Shown in pieces: positions 32,564-41,041 of a stretch of 64,000 nucleotides of DNA. Both the position numbers and the translations under genes were made by a program. The stretch is from JBFAPK01 sp040676675 (GTDB taxonomy: Bacteria; Actinomycetota; Actinomycetes; Mycobacteriales; Micromonosporaceae): assembly GCF_040676675.1 (NCBI RefSeq), contig NZ_JBFAPK010000001.1:620001-684000 (forward strand), given 5' to 3'. Under the pieces are notes generated by a model that worked only from the letters and a program-made list of their open reading frames with translations, searched no databases and had not been told where the DNA came from. Position 1 is the stretch's first letter. Every line of letters starts with the position of its first letter.

Positions 32564-33175
32564 CGCACCGAAGCCGGGCAGCGTTCCGGTCGTGCCCTCG
32601 GCGGCGGCGCAGGCGCGGGAGAGGATGCCGGGCGGCGCCTCCACCCGGACCGGGATGTTGCAGACGTCCGTACCGGCGGTGACCAGCTTGAGCGAGCCGG
32701 GCGACCCCTTCGAGACGACCTGGAGCGGATCGCGCTTCGGCACCTGGACGACCGTGTACTGCCATTCCTCGGCGCAGAGCGGGCCGGTGGAGACGCTCGC
32801 CTGGGCCTGCGCCGGGACGACGTCCGCGCGCCGGAGCAGCGCGATCACCTGTGCCGCGCTGGGCCTGCCCTGGCAGTCGGTGGCGATCTCGTCCGGGGCC
32901 GTGCTGGTCTGACCGGGCAGCGGGAAGGTCGGCGCGAGGGTGGGTACCGGGGCTGCCGTGGTGGGCGCCGAGGTCACCGACCGCGTCGCCGACGGGTGCG
33001 CCTGTGCCTCCCGGAGTTCGGGCGGGGTGCCGCACGCGGCCAGCAGCGGCACGCCGGCTAGCAGCAGGCCGGCGCCGAGGCGGGCCGCTGCGGTGGTCGA
33101 GCGAGGTGCGCGGAGCACGAGCCGGTCCTTGGCCTGAGAGGGCACCCGAGGTGCGGCTGGCGGGATCGTGCCCAT
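32561..33175 (-). CDS. Lipoprotein of unknown function
   Basis: 204 residues. A long basic N-region (1-32) precedes a hydrophobic stretch and lipobox (LLLAGVPLLAACG), so the Cys near 48 is probably lipidated. A Thr/Pro-rich spacer leads to a domain of about 110 residues with four Cys (TDCQGR, PLCAEEW, DVCNIPV, SRACAAAEG). I do not recognise the family. ATG 33175 is the first start; an internal start nearer the signal peptide is possible. Confidence 0.7.
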   Translation of the reverse strand: MGTIPPAAPRVPSQAKDRLVLRAPRSTTAAARLGAGLLLAGVPLLAACGTPPELREAQAHPSATRSVTSAPTTAAPVPTLAPTFPLPGQTSTAPDEIATDCQGRPSAAQVIALLRRADVVPAQAQASVSTGPLCAEEWQYTVVQVPKRDPLQVVSKGSPGSLKLVTAGTDVCNIPVRVEAPPGILSRACAAAEGTTGTLPGFGA

Positions 33176-33202
33176 GTTAGGGCGATATCGCGTTTTGGAC
33201 CA

Positions 33203-33592
33203 TCAGGTGGTGATGCGGTGCCCGGAGTGGGTCAGGGTGGCGAGGGCCTCGTCGAGGCGTACCGCGGGCACCAGGAGGTAGTCGGTGTCGTACGTGGAGA
33301 AGGCGACGATGTTCACCCGGGCGTCGGCCAGCGGCACCACCAGGGAGGCGAGGATCCCGGTCAGGGCGAGGTCGAGCGGCCCGACCACCTGTAGGCAGCG
33401 CCACGGCGTCTCCACCGTCGCCTCGCCGGGGACCCGGTCCGCGCGACAGATGATCGACACCTCGTCGGCCGTCCAGGTGACCGACATGACGCCGTTGTCG
33501 GCCGACGTACTCAGCAGGCCGGTGGGTACCGAGGATCCGGCCGGTAGCCGGCACACGGCGTATTCCTCCGGCAGCAGAGCGATGTCCAACAT
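33203..33592 (-). CDS. ACT domain protein (CASTOR/ACT_7-like)
   Basis: 129 residues. The pattern WRCLQVVGPLDLALTGILAS followed by LADARVNIVAFSTYDTDYLLVP is the classic ACT_7 amino-acid-sensing core, with the N-terminal EEYAVCRLP also typical of this group. Such proteins bind amino acids, but their targets in actinobacteria are unclear. TAAGGT lies 6 nt before ATG 33592. It stands alone near pheA. Confidence 0.85.
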   Translation of the reverse strand: MLDIALLPEEYAVCRLPAGSSVPTGLLSTSADNGVMSVTWTADEVSIICRADRVPGEATVETPWRCLQVVGPLDLALTGILASLVVPLADARVNIVAFSTYDTDYLLVPAVRLDEALATLTHSGHRITT

Positions 33593-33598
33593 GAGGGC

Positions 33599-33604
33599 AC
33601 CTTA
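33599..33604 (-). promoter_or_regulatory. -10 box for ACT-domain gene
   Basis: TAAGGT on the minus strand, 6 nt before ATG 33592. Confidence 0.5.
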
Positions 33605-33771
33605 CGGTGGGCAGGGGCGTGTCCCAACTCCATAACGGTGCGGTGATCGCCACACCGCCGTCGCTCCGGCCTTGCCCGGCCCGGCCCCCGGCCCTCCGGT
33701 CGGGGTGGCCGCCGGTGTGCCCGCCGCCTCCGGTGCCCCCGCCGAGCGGCGGCGCGAGCCTCGGGGGAAGG

Positions 33772-34233
33772 TCAGACCGAGGAGAAGAAGGTCAGCGAAC
33801 CGGCGACGACCCCGTGTACGAGAACGGGGGTGGCGATCGCGTCGACCGTGGCGTCGGGCTGGCCGGAGATCCGTGGCTGTACCCGCAGCAGGCCCCGGGC
33901 CAGGCGGCCCGAGCTGAGGGCCAGCAGCGGCGGGATCTTGTCAGTCTCCTGCTCGGTCAGCTCGGCTCGCGCCGCGGTGAAGTCCAGCAGGCGCAGCGCG
34001 CCGTCGAGCAGCGGCCGGTTGACCACCTCGCTCGGCGTGCCCAGCCCCAGCAGCGCGCAGCAGGAGGCGGAGACGGCGACGATGATCATGCGGAGGTCGA
34101 TCAGCAGGCAGGGCTCGTCGGCCTCCGCCACGGTGGCGGACCACCGGGAGAAGCTGTCGGACTCAGGCTCGGATGTCGCGGCGCTGGGCTGCGGCACGAA
34201 CGCTTCCGAGAGCGAGAGTTCGACGTGGGCCAC
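33772..34233 (-). CDS. Small PAS-like domain protein
   Basis: 153 residues from GTG 34233, which has GGAGG 4 nt upstream; an earlier in-frame start at 34290 has none. The core CLLIDLRMIIVAVSASCCAL, then LGLGTPSEVVNRPLLDGALR, has the strand-helix order of a PAS sensor. No output domain is attached. This suggests a stand-alone sensor or adaptor. It might serve the NERD-like neighbour or a kinase elsewhere, and I could not tell which. Confidence 0.55.
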   Translation of the reverse strand: MAHVELSLSEAFVPQPSAATSEPESDSFSRWSATVAEADEPCLLIDLRMIIVAVSASCCALLGLGTPSEVVNRPLLDGALRLLDFTAARAELTEQETDKIPPLLALSSGRLARGLLRVQPRISGQPDATVDAIATPVLVHGVVAGSLTFFSSV

Positions 34234-34412
34234 CGCGCCTCCTATACACACCACCGGCTCACCCACGCTAGCCGGTTTCGACCGGAGCACCCACTCCCGC
34301 CGGGGCTCACACCGGCTGGCCAGGTGCTGCCCGCCGCCGCCCCGCGGGGGCGACGTGATGCCGTGGCGGGCATTGGACGTACGCCCCGTCGGGGTGGCGC
34401 CGGATGCTGACG

Positions 34413-35162
34413 TTACCGGTGGCCGGCCCGCTTGTCAGCGGCCGTTCGGCCTTCCTCGTACCAGCGGTAGTCGGCGGGCGACCGGTAGGGTGCGTTGAGC
34501 CAGGTAGAGGGCGACTGCGCCACCCGGGAAAGTTTTTCGGCGGTCGCCGCGCTGATCCGGCTGCCGCCCGCCACCAGGAGGCGGTCCAGCTCGCGGTGGG
34601 TCGCGACCAGACACTCCTTGGGCAGGCCGTAGACGCTGATCACCCCGGAGCCGACGAAGGTGAGGATCGGGGTGACGGGGATGTTCAGGCCGACCGCCGC
34701 GGACATCGCCTTGCTGGCCCGCTTGGCGTCGCGGCGCGCCTCGGAGACGTAGGGCGGGCGCTTGCCGTTGATCTGTACGACGTCACCCGCGATCAGGACG
34801 CGGGACCGGCCGTGATCGGCGACGGTGACGGCGAAGAGGCCGCTCGGCCCGATCGCGAGGAAACCGGCACGCTCGTCGCGGGTGCGGTCCAGGTCGAGCA
34901 GCTGCGTTTCCGGGAAGTCGGTACGCGGCCAGTCGATCACGTGCCAGGAGGGGCCGAGATGGTCGAGCTGATGGAGCGCCCGGGCTCCGGCCGCCTCGAC
35001 CCGTCGGGCGTCGCGCTCGGCACGACGACGTCGGGCCCACTCCACCGGGGACGGTCGTAGCGGCTGCAGTGTCCCGGCCGAGTCGGGGGATCGACGATCT
35101 GCGCCTGCGGAAGGCAGCGCCCGGGGAGCAGGCACGGCTCGGCGCGCGGGAAAGACTGTCAT
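34413..35162 (-). CDS. NERD-like (nuclease-related) domain protein
   Basis: 249 residues from ATG 35162 (GGAGG at 5 nt). A basic N-terminal region (1-65) precedes a core with HVIDWPRTDFPETQLLDLDR, GFLAIGPSGLFAVTV and DVVQINGKRPPYVSEARRDA. The 'GPSGLFAV...NG...' order resembles NERD domains, though the catalytic Asp/Glu-x-Lys set is not clearly complete. No transmembrane helix is seen. Function is uncertain. It is divergent from arcA. Confidence 0.6.
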   Translation of the reverse strand: MTVFPARRAVPAPRALPSAGADRRSPDSAGTLQPLRPSPVEWARRRRAERDARRVEAAGARALHQLDHLGPSWHVIDWPRTDFPETQLLDLDRTRDERAGFLAIGPSGLFAVTVADHGRSRVLIAGDVVQINGKRPPYVSEARRDAKRASKAMSAAVGLNIPVTPILTFVGSGVISVYGLPKECLVATHRELDRLLVAGGSRISAATAEKLSRVAQSPSTWLNAPYRSPADYRWYEEGRTAADKRAGHR

Positions 35163-35314
35163 CGCGACCTCCGGCAAAAGGTCCCTTGAAGTTATGTTCT
35201 CACTACCCTACGTGGCCGCACCGGTGGGGGAGCAAGCCGAAGCGCCGGAGTGAGTATGGATGAATGCCGTATTCACCCGAAGCCTCTTTTCCCGAATGGT
35301 GACAACCACTGCCC

Positions 35315-35320
35315 TACGCT
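35315..35320 (+). promoter_or_regulatory. -10 box for arcA
   Basis: TACGCT, 6 nt before GTG 35327. Confidence 0.5.
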
Positions 35321-35326
35321 GCGAAG

Positions 35327-36529
35327 GTGACCCACTACGTCGACAGCGAGGTCGGCCGGCTCGGCACGGTGCTGCTCCACCGGCCCGGCCCCGAACTGGC
35401 CAGGCTCACGCCGCGCAACAACGACTCCCTCCTCTTCGATGCGATCCCCTGGGTGGGGCGGGCCCAGGAGGAGCACGACGCGTTCGCCGCGGTGCTGCGC
35501 GAACGCGGAGTCGAGGTCCTCTACCTCGCCACCCTACTGGCGGAGACGCTCGCCATCCCGGAGGCGCGCGCCGAGTTGACCGAGCAGGTGCTCGGCGACC
35601 CGCGGCTCGGCGACACGCTGCGCCGCCGTACCGCCGACCACCTGGCGGACCTCGGTCCCGCCGAACTGGCCGACGTGCTCGTCGCCGGCCTCGCGCGCGA
35701 GGAGCTCCGGCTCGGCGGCGACCGTCCCACCGGCCTGGTCCACGCCCTGATGGACCGGCACGAGTTCGTCATCGACCCGCTGCCGAACCTGCTCTTCACG
35801 CGGGACTCCTCGGTCTGGCTCCGGAACCGGGCCGCCGTGACCAGCCTGGCGATGCCGGCCCGCCAGCGCGAGACGAGCCTCACGGGCGCCATCTACCGGC
35901 ACCACCCGCGATTCGCCGGCACCCGGCTGCTCTACGACCCGACGCTCGAAACGGTCGAGGGCGGCGACGTCCTGCTGCTCGCGCCCGGCGTGGTCGCCGT
36001 CGGCGTCGGCGAGCGCACCACGCCCGCCGGAGCCGAACGGTTGGCCCGCCGCATGTTCCGGGTCGGGGTGGTCCGTACGGTGCTGGTGGTCCCGGTCGCG
36101 CAGCAGCGGGCCACCATGCACCTCGACACTGTCTGCACGATGATCGATACCGACACCGTGCTGATGTACGCGAACGTCGCGCACGTCCTCGCCGCGTACA
36201 CGGTGACGGCCGGCGACGACGGTGACCTACGGATCGACGGGCCGACGCCGTTCCTGCGCGCCGCCGCCGAGGCGATGGGCCTGGAGACGCTGCACCTGGT
36301 CGACACCGGCCTCGACCCGGTGACGGCCGAACGCGAGCAGTGGGACGACGGCAACAACACCCTGGCCATCGCGCCGCGGCTCTGCGTGGCCTACGAACGC
36401 AACGTGGAGACCAACGCGCAGCTGGAGCGGATCGGCATCGAGGTGATCCGCATCGCCGGTTCCGAACTCGGCTCCGGCCGGGGCGGCCCGAGGTGCATGT
36501 CCTGCCCGATCCTCCGCGAAGCCCGGTGA
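35327..36529 (+). CDS. arcA: Arginine deiminase
   Basis: 400 residues. It hydrolyses arginine to citrulline and ammonia. The pentein active site is complete: FTRDSSVWL, TVEGGDVLLL, MHLDTVCTMID and the nucleophile in GGPRCMSCPI at the C-terminus. WDDGNNTLAIAP is also conserved. GTG 35327 appears leaderless. It is a lone gene without arcB, arcC or an antiporter next to it, so a full deiminase pathway cannot be read from this window. Confidence 0.96.
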   Translation: MTHYVDSEVGRLGTVLLHRPGPELARLTPRNNDSLLFDAIPWVGRAQEEHDAFAAVLRERGVEVLYLATLLAETLAIPEARAELTEQVLGDPRLGDTLRRRTADHLADLGPAELADVLVAGLAREELRLGGDRPTGLVHALMDRHEFVIDPLPNLLFTRDSSVWLRNRAAVTSLAMPARQRETSLTGAIYRHHPRFAGTRLLYDPTLETVEGGDVLLLAPGVVAVGVGERTTPAGAERLARRMFRVGVVRTVLVVPVAQQRATMHLDTVCTMIDTDTVLMYANVAHVLAAYTVTAGDDGDLRIDGPTPFLRAAAEAMGLETLHLVDTGLDPVTAEREQWDDGNNTLAIAPRLCVAYERNVETNAQLERIGIEVIRIAGSELGSGRGGPRCMSCPILREAR

Positions 36530-36613
36530 CCCCAGCGAGTCGCGCCGCCGTCCGCAGGCGCCACCAAGCGGAGGGAGCGTGCGAGCCGCGCCGGCGGAGC
36601 CGGCGCCAGCGGC

Positions 36614-37501
36614 TCAGCGCAACGTGAGCTGACGGCCGAGTAGGCCCTGCTTGGCGCGGCGCCCGGCGGCGTCGAGGGGGGCGGCCTCGGCCAGCGCCTC
36701 GGCGTACCGCTTGGCGAACTCGGCGACCGGCGCCTCCCACCGGTCGGCCTCCGGCTCGCGGGGCAGGTCCCAGACGGGCACCAGCCGACCGTGCGCCCGG
36801 AACATGCCGGCGAACTTCGTACCCTCGCCGAGCAGCAGTTCGTTGGCGGCGCTCAGCCGGGCCAGCGCGTCGAGCGCGGCGTCCTCGTCCTCCGGCAGGA
36901 CCCAGCGCACGTGCGCCTTGTCCGGGACGCGGCACCAGTACGCGGCCGGGGCGGCGGCGAGCCGGACGGTCGGGTAGATCGACGCGTTCGCCCGCTCCAG
37001 CGACGCCTGGACGTTCGGGTCCCCGGCGGCCTCCGGGTCGAGCCAGAAGTCGAAGCCGTCGTGCATGGTGACGTCGAGCGGGCCGTCGACCAGGATGTCC
37101 TGGAGCCGGGGTCCCGCGCCGGGCAGGGCCGGCACCGTCACGGTGCCGCCGGGCTCGGTCTCGAGCGCCCGCAGCAGCGCCACGGCGAGGTCCCGGGAGA
37201 CGTCGCCGGACTGTACGTGCCGTTGCAGACCGACCAGCACCCGCCCGTCGGGCCGGGCGACCGCGGGCGCGGCCATCGGCAGCACGGTGGCGAGGCTCAC
37301 CGGACGGTCGCCGTACCGCTCGACCAGGTCGGGTACGAGCGTCAGCGGCGCGGAGGCGGCCGGTACCAGCTCGCGGAGCGCGATCCACTCCGGCTCGTCC
37401 ACCAGACCCTCGAACGGCCGCGGCACGAAGATGTCGCGTACCTTCTCGCGCTTGGGCGCGGCCTCGCCGCCGGGGCGCTGGCTCTTTCGACGCTTGCTCA
37501 C
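36614..37501 (-). CDS. DUF5926 family protein
   Basis: 295 residues beginning MSKRRKSQRPGGEAAPKREK (basic, Lys/Arg-rich), followed by VRDIFVPRPFEGLVDEPEWI, FDFWLDPEAAGDPNVQASLE and WCRVPDKAHVRWVLPEDED, the pattern of the actinobacterial DUF5926 family of unknown function. The GTG start is preceded by TAGGCT at 8 nt, which overlaps the stop of the upstream ATPase-fold gene. It converges with arcA. Confidence 0.8.
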   Translation of the reverse strand: MSKRRKSQRPGGEAAPKREKVRDIFVPRPFEGLVDEPEWIALRELVPAASAPLTLVPDLVERYGDRPVSLATVLPMAAPAVARPDGRVLVGLQRHVQSGDVSRDLAVALLRALETEPGGTVTVPALPGAGPRLQDILVDGPLDVTMHDGFDFWLDPEAAGDPNVQASLERANASIYPTVRLAAAPAAYWCRVPDKAHVRWVLPEDEDAALDALARLSAANELLLGEGTKFAGMFRAHGRLVPVWDLPREPEADRWEAPVAEFAKRYAEALAEAAPLDAAGRRAKQGLLGRQLTLR

Positions 37502-37509
37502 GCCAAGAG

Positions 37510-37515
37510 AGCCTA
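37510..37515 (-). promoter_or_regulatory. -10 box for DUF5926 gene
   Basis: TAGGCT on the minus strand, 8 nt before GTG 37501. It includes the TAG stop of the upstream gene. Confidence 0.45.
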
Positions 37516-38043
37516 GGCCATGCGCTCGGGTGTCACCGCCGGGCCGCGCTGGATCGCGTCGGGTCCGGTCCCGGCGTCCCCGCCGCTCGGCGCGGTGGGC
37601 GGCCCGGCCGGGACGAGTACCTGCTGGACGGGCTCGACCAGCTCCGCCCAGACGCTCTGACCCAGCCCGTCGCGCTCGACACCCCAGCGGCGCGACAGCG
37701 CGGCCACGATGGTCAGCCCCCGTCCGTCGGCGGAGTAGAGGCTGGCCGTACGGGGCTTCGGCGGGCTGCCACCGCCGCCGTCGGTCACCCGGACCTGCAA
37801 CCACTGCCCCTCCGGCTCGGGGCGCAGCCGCCACGCCACCCGGACCACGCCGCCGGGCAGGGGCTCGGCGTGCCGTACGGCGTTGCCGACGAGTTCGGCC
37901 AGCACCGCCACCGCGTCCGCGAGCAACGTCGGCCGGACGAGTCCGGCGAGTTCACGGGAGAGCCGTTGTCGTGCGATCCGGGCGGCGCGGGCATGGTGCG
38001 GTACCACCACGCACCAGGCGCGCTCGTTGCGCGTCGTGGACAC
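37513..38043 (-). CDS. HATPase_c_2 (anti-sigma-factor-like) ATP-binding protein
   Basis: 176 residues. The GHKL ATP-binding fold is shown by AVLAELVGNAVRHAEPLPGG (N-box), VRVTDGGGGSPPK (G1) and GRGLTIVAALSRRWGVER (G2). Stand-alone domains of this kind act as serine kinases/anti-sigma factors such as SpoIIAB/RsbW or, in actinobacteria, as loosely related regulators. A Pro/Gly-rich tail follows. It lies 44 nt downstream of the histidine kinase gene in the same direction. Confidence 0.85.
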   Translation of the reverse strand: MSTTRNERAWCVVVPHHARAARIARQRLSRELAGLVRPTLLADAVAVLAELVGNAVRHAEPLPGGVVRVAWRLRPEPEGQWLQVRVTDGGGGSPPKPRTASLYSADGRGLTIVAALSRRWGVERDGLGQSVWAELVEPVQQVLVPAGPPTAPSGGDAGTGPDAIQRGPAVTPERMA

Positions 38044-38087
38044 GGCCAGGTGCCTCCTCGCCGACCGCAGGTATCAGCCGCTGCGGC

Positions 38088-39551
38088 TCACCCTCGGGGA
38101 AGTCGCACCTCTGCGACGGTACCGCCCTGGGGGCGTGGCCGTAGCGATACCCAGCCACTTTGTCGCTCCACGATGCGCCGTACCAGGTAGAGGCCGAGGC
38201 CCGCCCCCGGGTACCGCCGCCGGTCGCCCGACTCGCCCTGCCAGAAGCGCTCGAAGGCGCGTTCGACGTGCTCGGGTCGGATGCCGATGCCGCGGTCGCT
38301 GATCCGGAACGCGACCGTGTGCTCGTCGGCGTCGGCGCTCAGCTCGACCGGGGAACCGGCCGGCGAGTACTTGCCGGCGTTGGTGGCCAGCTCGGTCAGC
38401 ACTGTGGACAGGCTGGCCCGGTCGCCGAGCGCCTTGGGCAGGTCGCGGGGGAGCCGGACGGTCATCCGCGGGCGCAGGTCCGAGGGCAGGTCGGTCAGGG
38501 CCCGGTGCAGCGCCTCGACCAGGTCGAACGGCAGGGGCGGCGAGCCGCCCACCGGGCCGGCGTCGTTCGCTGAGGCGAGCAGCCGGTCGACGAGCCGGGC
38601 CAGCTCGTCGGCGCGCTGCCCGATGATCCGCGCCGCCTGGCGTCGGTCGGGCTCGGAGATCGACTCCCAGTGATGGCTGAGCGTGTCCGCGTACCCCTTG
38701 ATGACGGTGACCGGCGTGCGCAGTTCGTGGCTGGTGACGGCGATGAAGAGGTCCCGGTCGTAGTCGCGTTCGTGCTGGTCGGTGACGTCCCGGAAGGTGA
38801 CCACCCGGTACGCCACGACGCCGCCCGGCAACTCGCCCGAGGTGATTCTCAGCCACCGGCCGTCGGGTAGCCGGTGGTCCGTGACCTGTCCGGGCGGCGG
38901 GAGCGGAAACGGCAGCGGTTGGTTGATCATCCGTGCGGCCTGGTGTCCGGTGACCCGTTCGGCGGCGGGGTTCCAGAGCCGGACGTAGCCGTCCCGGTCG
39001 ACGATCGCCAACCCGTCGGCGAGCGCGGCGAGCACCGCGCCGTCGCCGTGTACCGGCAGCCCGGTCTGGTCGCCGTAGATGTGCGCGACGCAGGAGGCGA
39101 GGTACGCCATGACCGTGTGGTGCTCGGTGTCGCCCCGGTCGTCGGCGCGGGGGAAGAACGCGTGCAGGCCACCGACCGCCACGCCACCGATCTCGGCGCG
39201 CGCCGCCATCATCCGGCGCAGCCCCCGACCGGTCAGCTGGTGGGCCAGCTCGCCGTCGAGGGTGTCCACGCGGAACTCCTGTGCCCGCGGGCCGACCAGC
39301 ACCCGGGTGGTGACCGGGTCGGCGGCCGGTACGGGCCGGCCGAGCGTCCAGTCTGCGGCGCCGGTGGCGGCGATGACGCGCCCGCCGGCGGGACCGTACT
39401 CGACGAAGGCCATCCCCGTGGCGCCCAGCGCGCGCTGGGCGAGGCGTAGCAGGTGGTTGAGGACCGGTAGCCCGGAGTCCCCGGAGTTGATCATCTCGAT
39501 GATGACGGTGTGACCGGCGATGAGAGCGGCATAGTCGGGACGCTCCGGCAT
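38088..39551 (-). CDS. GAF/PAS sensor histidine kinase (soluble)
   Basis: 487 residues with no transmembrane segment. A GAF-like region (1-160), a PAS domain (LADGLAIVDRDGYVRLWNPA, about 170-270), then HisKA (FIAVTSHELRTPVTVIKGYA with the phospho-His) and HATPase_c (NAGKYSPAGSPVEL, DRGIGIRPEHVERAFERFWQ, GAGLGLYLV). It senses an intracellular signal and probably phosphorylates an unlinked response regulator. ATG 39551 has CAGACT at 6 nt. GTG 39752 is also in frame and overlaps the glpQ-like stop as GTGA; it would add a 67-residue Gly/Pro-rich head. Confidence 0.88.
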   Translation of the reverse strand: MPERPDYAALIAGHTVIIEMINSGDSGLPVLNHLLRLAQRALGATGMAFVEYGPAGGRVIAATGAADWTLGRPVPAADPVTTRVLVGPRAQEFRVDTLDGELAHQLTGRGLRRMMAARAEIGGVAVGGLHAFFPRADDRGDTEHHTVMAYLASCVAHIYGDQTGLPVHGDGAVLAALADGLAIVDRDGYVRLWNPAAERVTGHQAARMINQPLPFPLPPPGQVTDHRLPDGRWLRITSGELPGGVVAYRVVTFRDVTDQHERDYDRDLFIAVTSHELRTPVTVIKGYADTLSHHWESISEPDRRQAARIIGQRADELARLVDRLLASANDAGPVGGSPPLPFDLVEALHRALTDLPSDLRPRMTVRLPRDLPKALGDRASLSTVLTELATNAGKYSPAGSPVELSADADEHTVAFRISDRGIGIRPEHVERAFERFWQGESGDRRRYPGAGLGLYLVRRIVERQSGWVSLRPRPQGGTVAEVRLPRG

Positions 39552-39748
39552 GCCCCGAGTCTGCCCGCTCCACTCCGGATCCCGCAGCCCCGGTCCCGGG
39601 CTGTTCCGGCTGGCGCCAATCCGACCCGGCGGCACCGGGGGACCCGGCCAGCCACCGCCGCCGATCGGCCGGCCGACCGCCCCCGCCCCACCGCCGGGCC
39701 GGGCGCCGCCGGTCGGGGTGGTCCCGCCGCCGGGCGGGTCCGGCCGGG

Positions 39749-40573
39749 TCACCGGCCCAGCCGCTGCAGGACCAGCGCCGGCCGGTCCGTGATCACGCCG
39801 TCGACCCCCTGGTCGAGAACGAGGTCGAGATCGGCCGGTTCGTTCACGGTCCAGACGTAGACCGGGTAGCCGGCGTCCCGGAGCCGGGAGACCAGCTGCG
39901 GCCGGGCGCGCACCAGCCCGAGGCCGGGGCCGGCGATCCGGGCGCCGAACGGCAGCCGGTTCATCCGGAGCCAGGGCGGCAGCGCCTCCAGCAACAGCAC
40001 GGTCGGCAGCTCCGGAGCGAGTTCCCGGATCCGCCGTACGGCCAGTGGGGAGAAGGACATGACGGTCACCCGTACCGGGGCGGCACCGGTGCCGTCGACC
40101 AGGCCGTGCCGGCGGAGCAGCGTGACGAGCCGCCGCTCGACGTCCGAACCGTACCGGGTCGGGTGTTTCGTCTCGATGAGCAGCTCGATCCGGCGCCCGG
40201 CCGACCGTACGGCGCGCAGCAGCCCGTCGAGCGTCAGCAACCGGGTCCGGCTCGGGTCGGCGGGGATGTCGGTCGGAAGGTCCTCCACCGGCATCCCGTC
40301 GACGGACTCGCCCGGATGCCAGGAGCCGAAGTCGAGTTCGTTCAGCTCGGCGAGGGTGTAGGCGCTGACCCGGCCCCGGCCGTTGCTGGTCCGGTCGAGC
40401 CGCCGGTCGTGTACGCAGACCAGGTGGCCGTCCCGGGTGAGGCGTACGTCGCACTCCAGCCCGTCGGCGCCCTCGTCGAGCGCGCGCAGGTAGGCGGCGA
40501 GCGTGTGTTCCGGCAGGGCCGCGGACGAGCCGCGGTGGGCGAACACCAGCGGGGTGGGCACGGCGTGGTCCAC
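39749..40573 (-). CDS. Glycerophosphodiester phosphodiesterase
   Basis: 274 residues, GDPD/TIM-barrel family, which releases glycerol-3-phosphate from phospholipid-derived diesters. Active-site blocks are FAHRGSSAALPEHTLAAY, GADGLECDVRLTRDGHLVCV, VHDRRLDRTSNG and LLIETKH; the C-terminus has YVWTVNEPADLDLVLDQGVD and GVITDRP. It has no signal peptide and so is probably cytoplasmic. GTG 40573 starts 5 nt after the rhodanese stop, forming a two-gene operon. Confidence 0.93.
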   Translation of the reverse strand: MDHAVPTPLVFAHRGSSAALPEHTLAAYLRALDEGADGLECDVRLTRDGHLVCVHDRRLDRTSNGRGRVSAYTLAELNELDFGSWHPGESVDGMPVEDLPTDIPADPSRTRLLTLDGLLRAVRSAGRRIELLIETKHPTRYGSDVERRLVTLLRRHGLVDGTGAAPVRVTVMSFSPLAVRRIRELAPELPTVLLLEALPPWLRMNRLPFGARIAGPGLGLVRARPQLVSRLRDAGYPVYVWTVNEPADLDLVLDQGVDGVITDRPALVLQRLGR

Positions 40574-40578
40574 TCGAC

Positions 40579-40914
40579 CTAGATGACCTGGGCCGGGCTT
40601 CCGTCCTCGCTCACGAGCTTCCGGCCGGCGGCCGCCCACTCCCGCATACCGCCGTCCAGGTTGCGGACGTTGTCCCAGCCGTTGCCGATCAGGTAGTTCA
40701 CCACCTGGGCCGAGCGGCCGCCGGAGCGGCAGACCACCACGACGTCCCCCTCGTTCGGCACCTCGGCGAGCCGGGCGGGCAGTTGCATCATCGGCAGGTG
40801 GTGGGCGCCGGGCGCGTGTCCGGCCGACCACTCGTCGGGCTCGCGCACGTCGAGCAGGTAGGCGCCGTCGGGAACCTCGGGCGGGGTCACGGAGGGAACA
40901 TCGGGTCCGAACAC
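40579..40914 (-). CDS. Rhodanese-like sulfurtransferase
   Basis: 111-residue single rhodanese domain. The persulfide-bearing active loop is CRSGGRS, with LLDVREPDEWSAGHAPGAHH at the N-terminus and NLDGGMREWAAAG at the C-terminus. GTG 40914 fits TAGGCT at 8 nt; TTG 40923 would lie inside that box. It is cotranscribed with the phosphodiesterase gene. Its sulfur acceptor is unknown. Confidence 0.88.
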   Translation of the reverse strand: MFGPDVPSVTPPEVPDGAYLLDVREPDEWSAGHAPGAHHLPMMQLPARLAEVPNEGDVVVVCRSGGRSAQVVNYLIGNGWDNVRNLDGGMREWAAAGRKLVSEDGSPAQVI

Positions 40915-40922
40915 GGGTACCA

Positions 40923-40928
40923 AGCCTA
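40923..40928 (-). promoter_or_regulatory. -10 box for rhodanese-phosphodiesterase operon
   Basis: TAGGCT on the minus strand, 8 nt before GTG 40914. Confidence 0.5.
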
Positions 40929-40994
40929 GGCCATCGGCTTTCGGCCATCACGAACCCGCGCTCGACCGGCAATCCGCGAGACATCATCCGGGGG

Positions 40995-41019
40995 CCCGGC
41001 CCGGCCCGGCCCGGCCCGG
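40995..41019. repeat. CCCGG x5 tandem repeat
   Basis: Five consecutive CCCGG units just after the stop of the downstream LCP gene. It may form strong secondary structure. Confidence 0.85.
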
Positions 41020-41041
41020 CGCGGTCCGCCACGGGATACCC

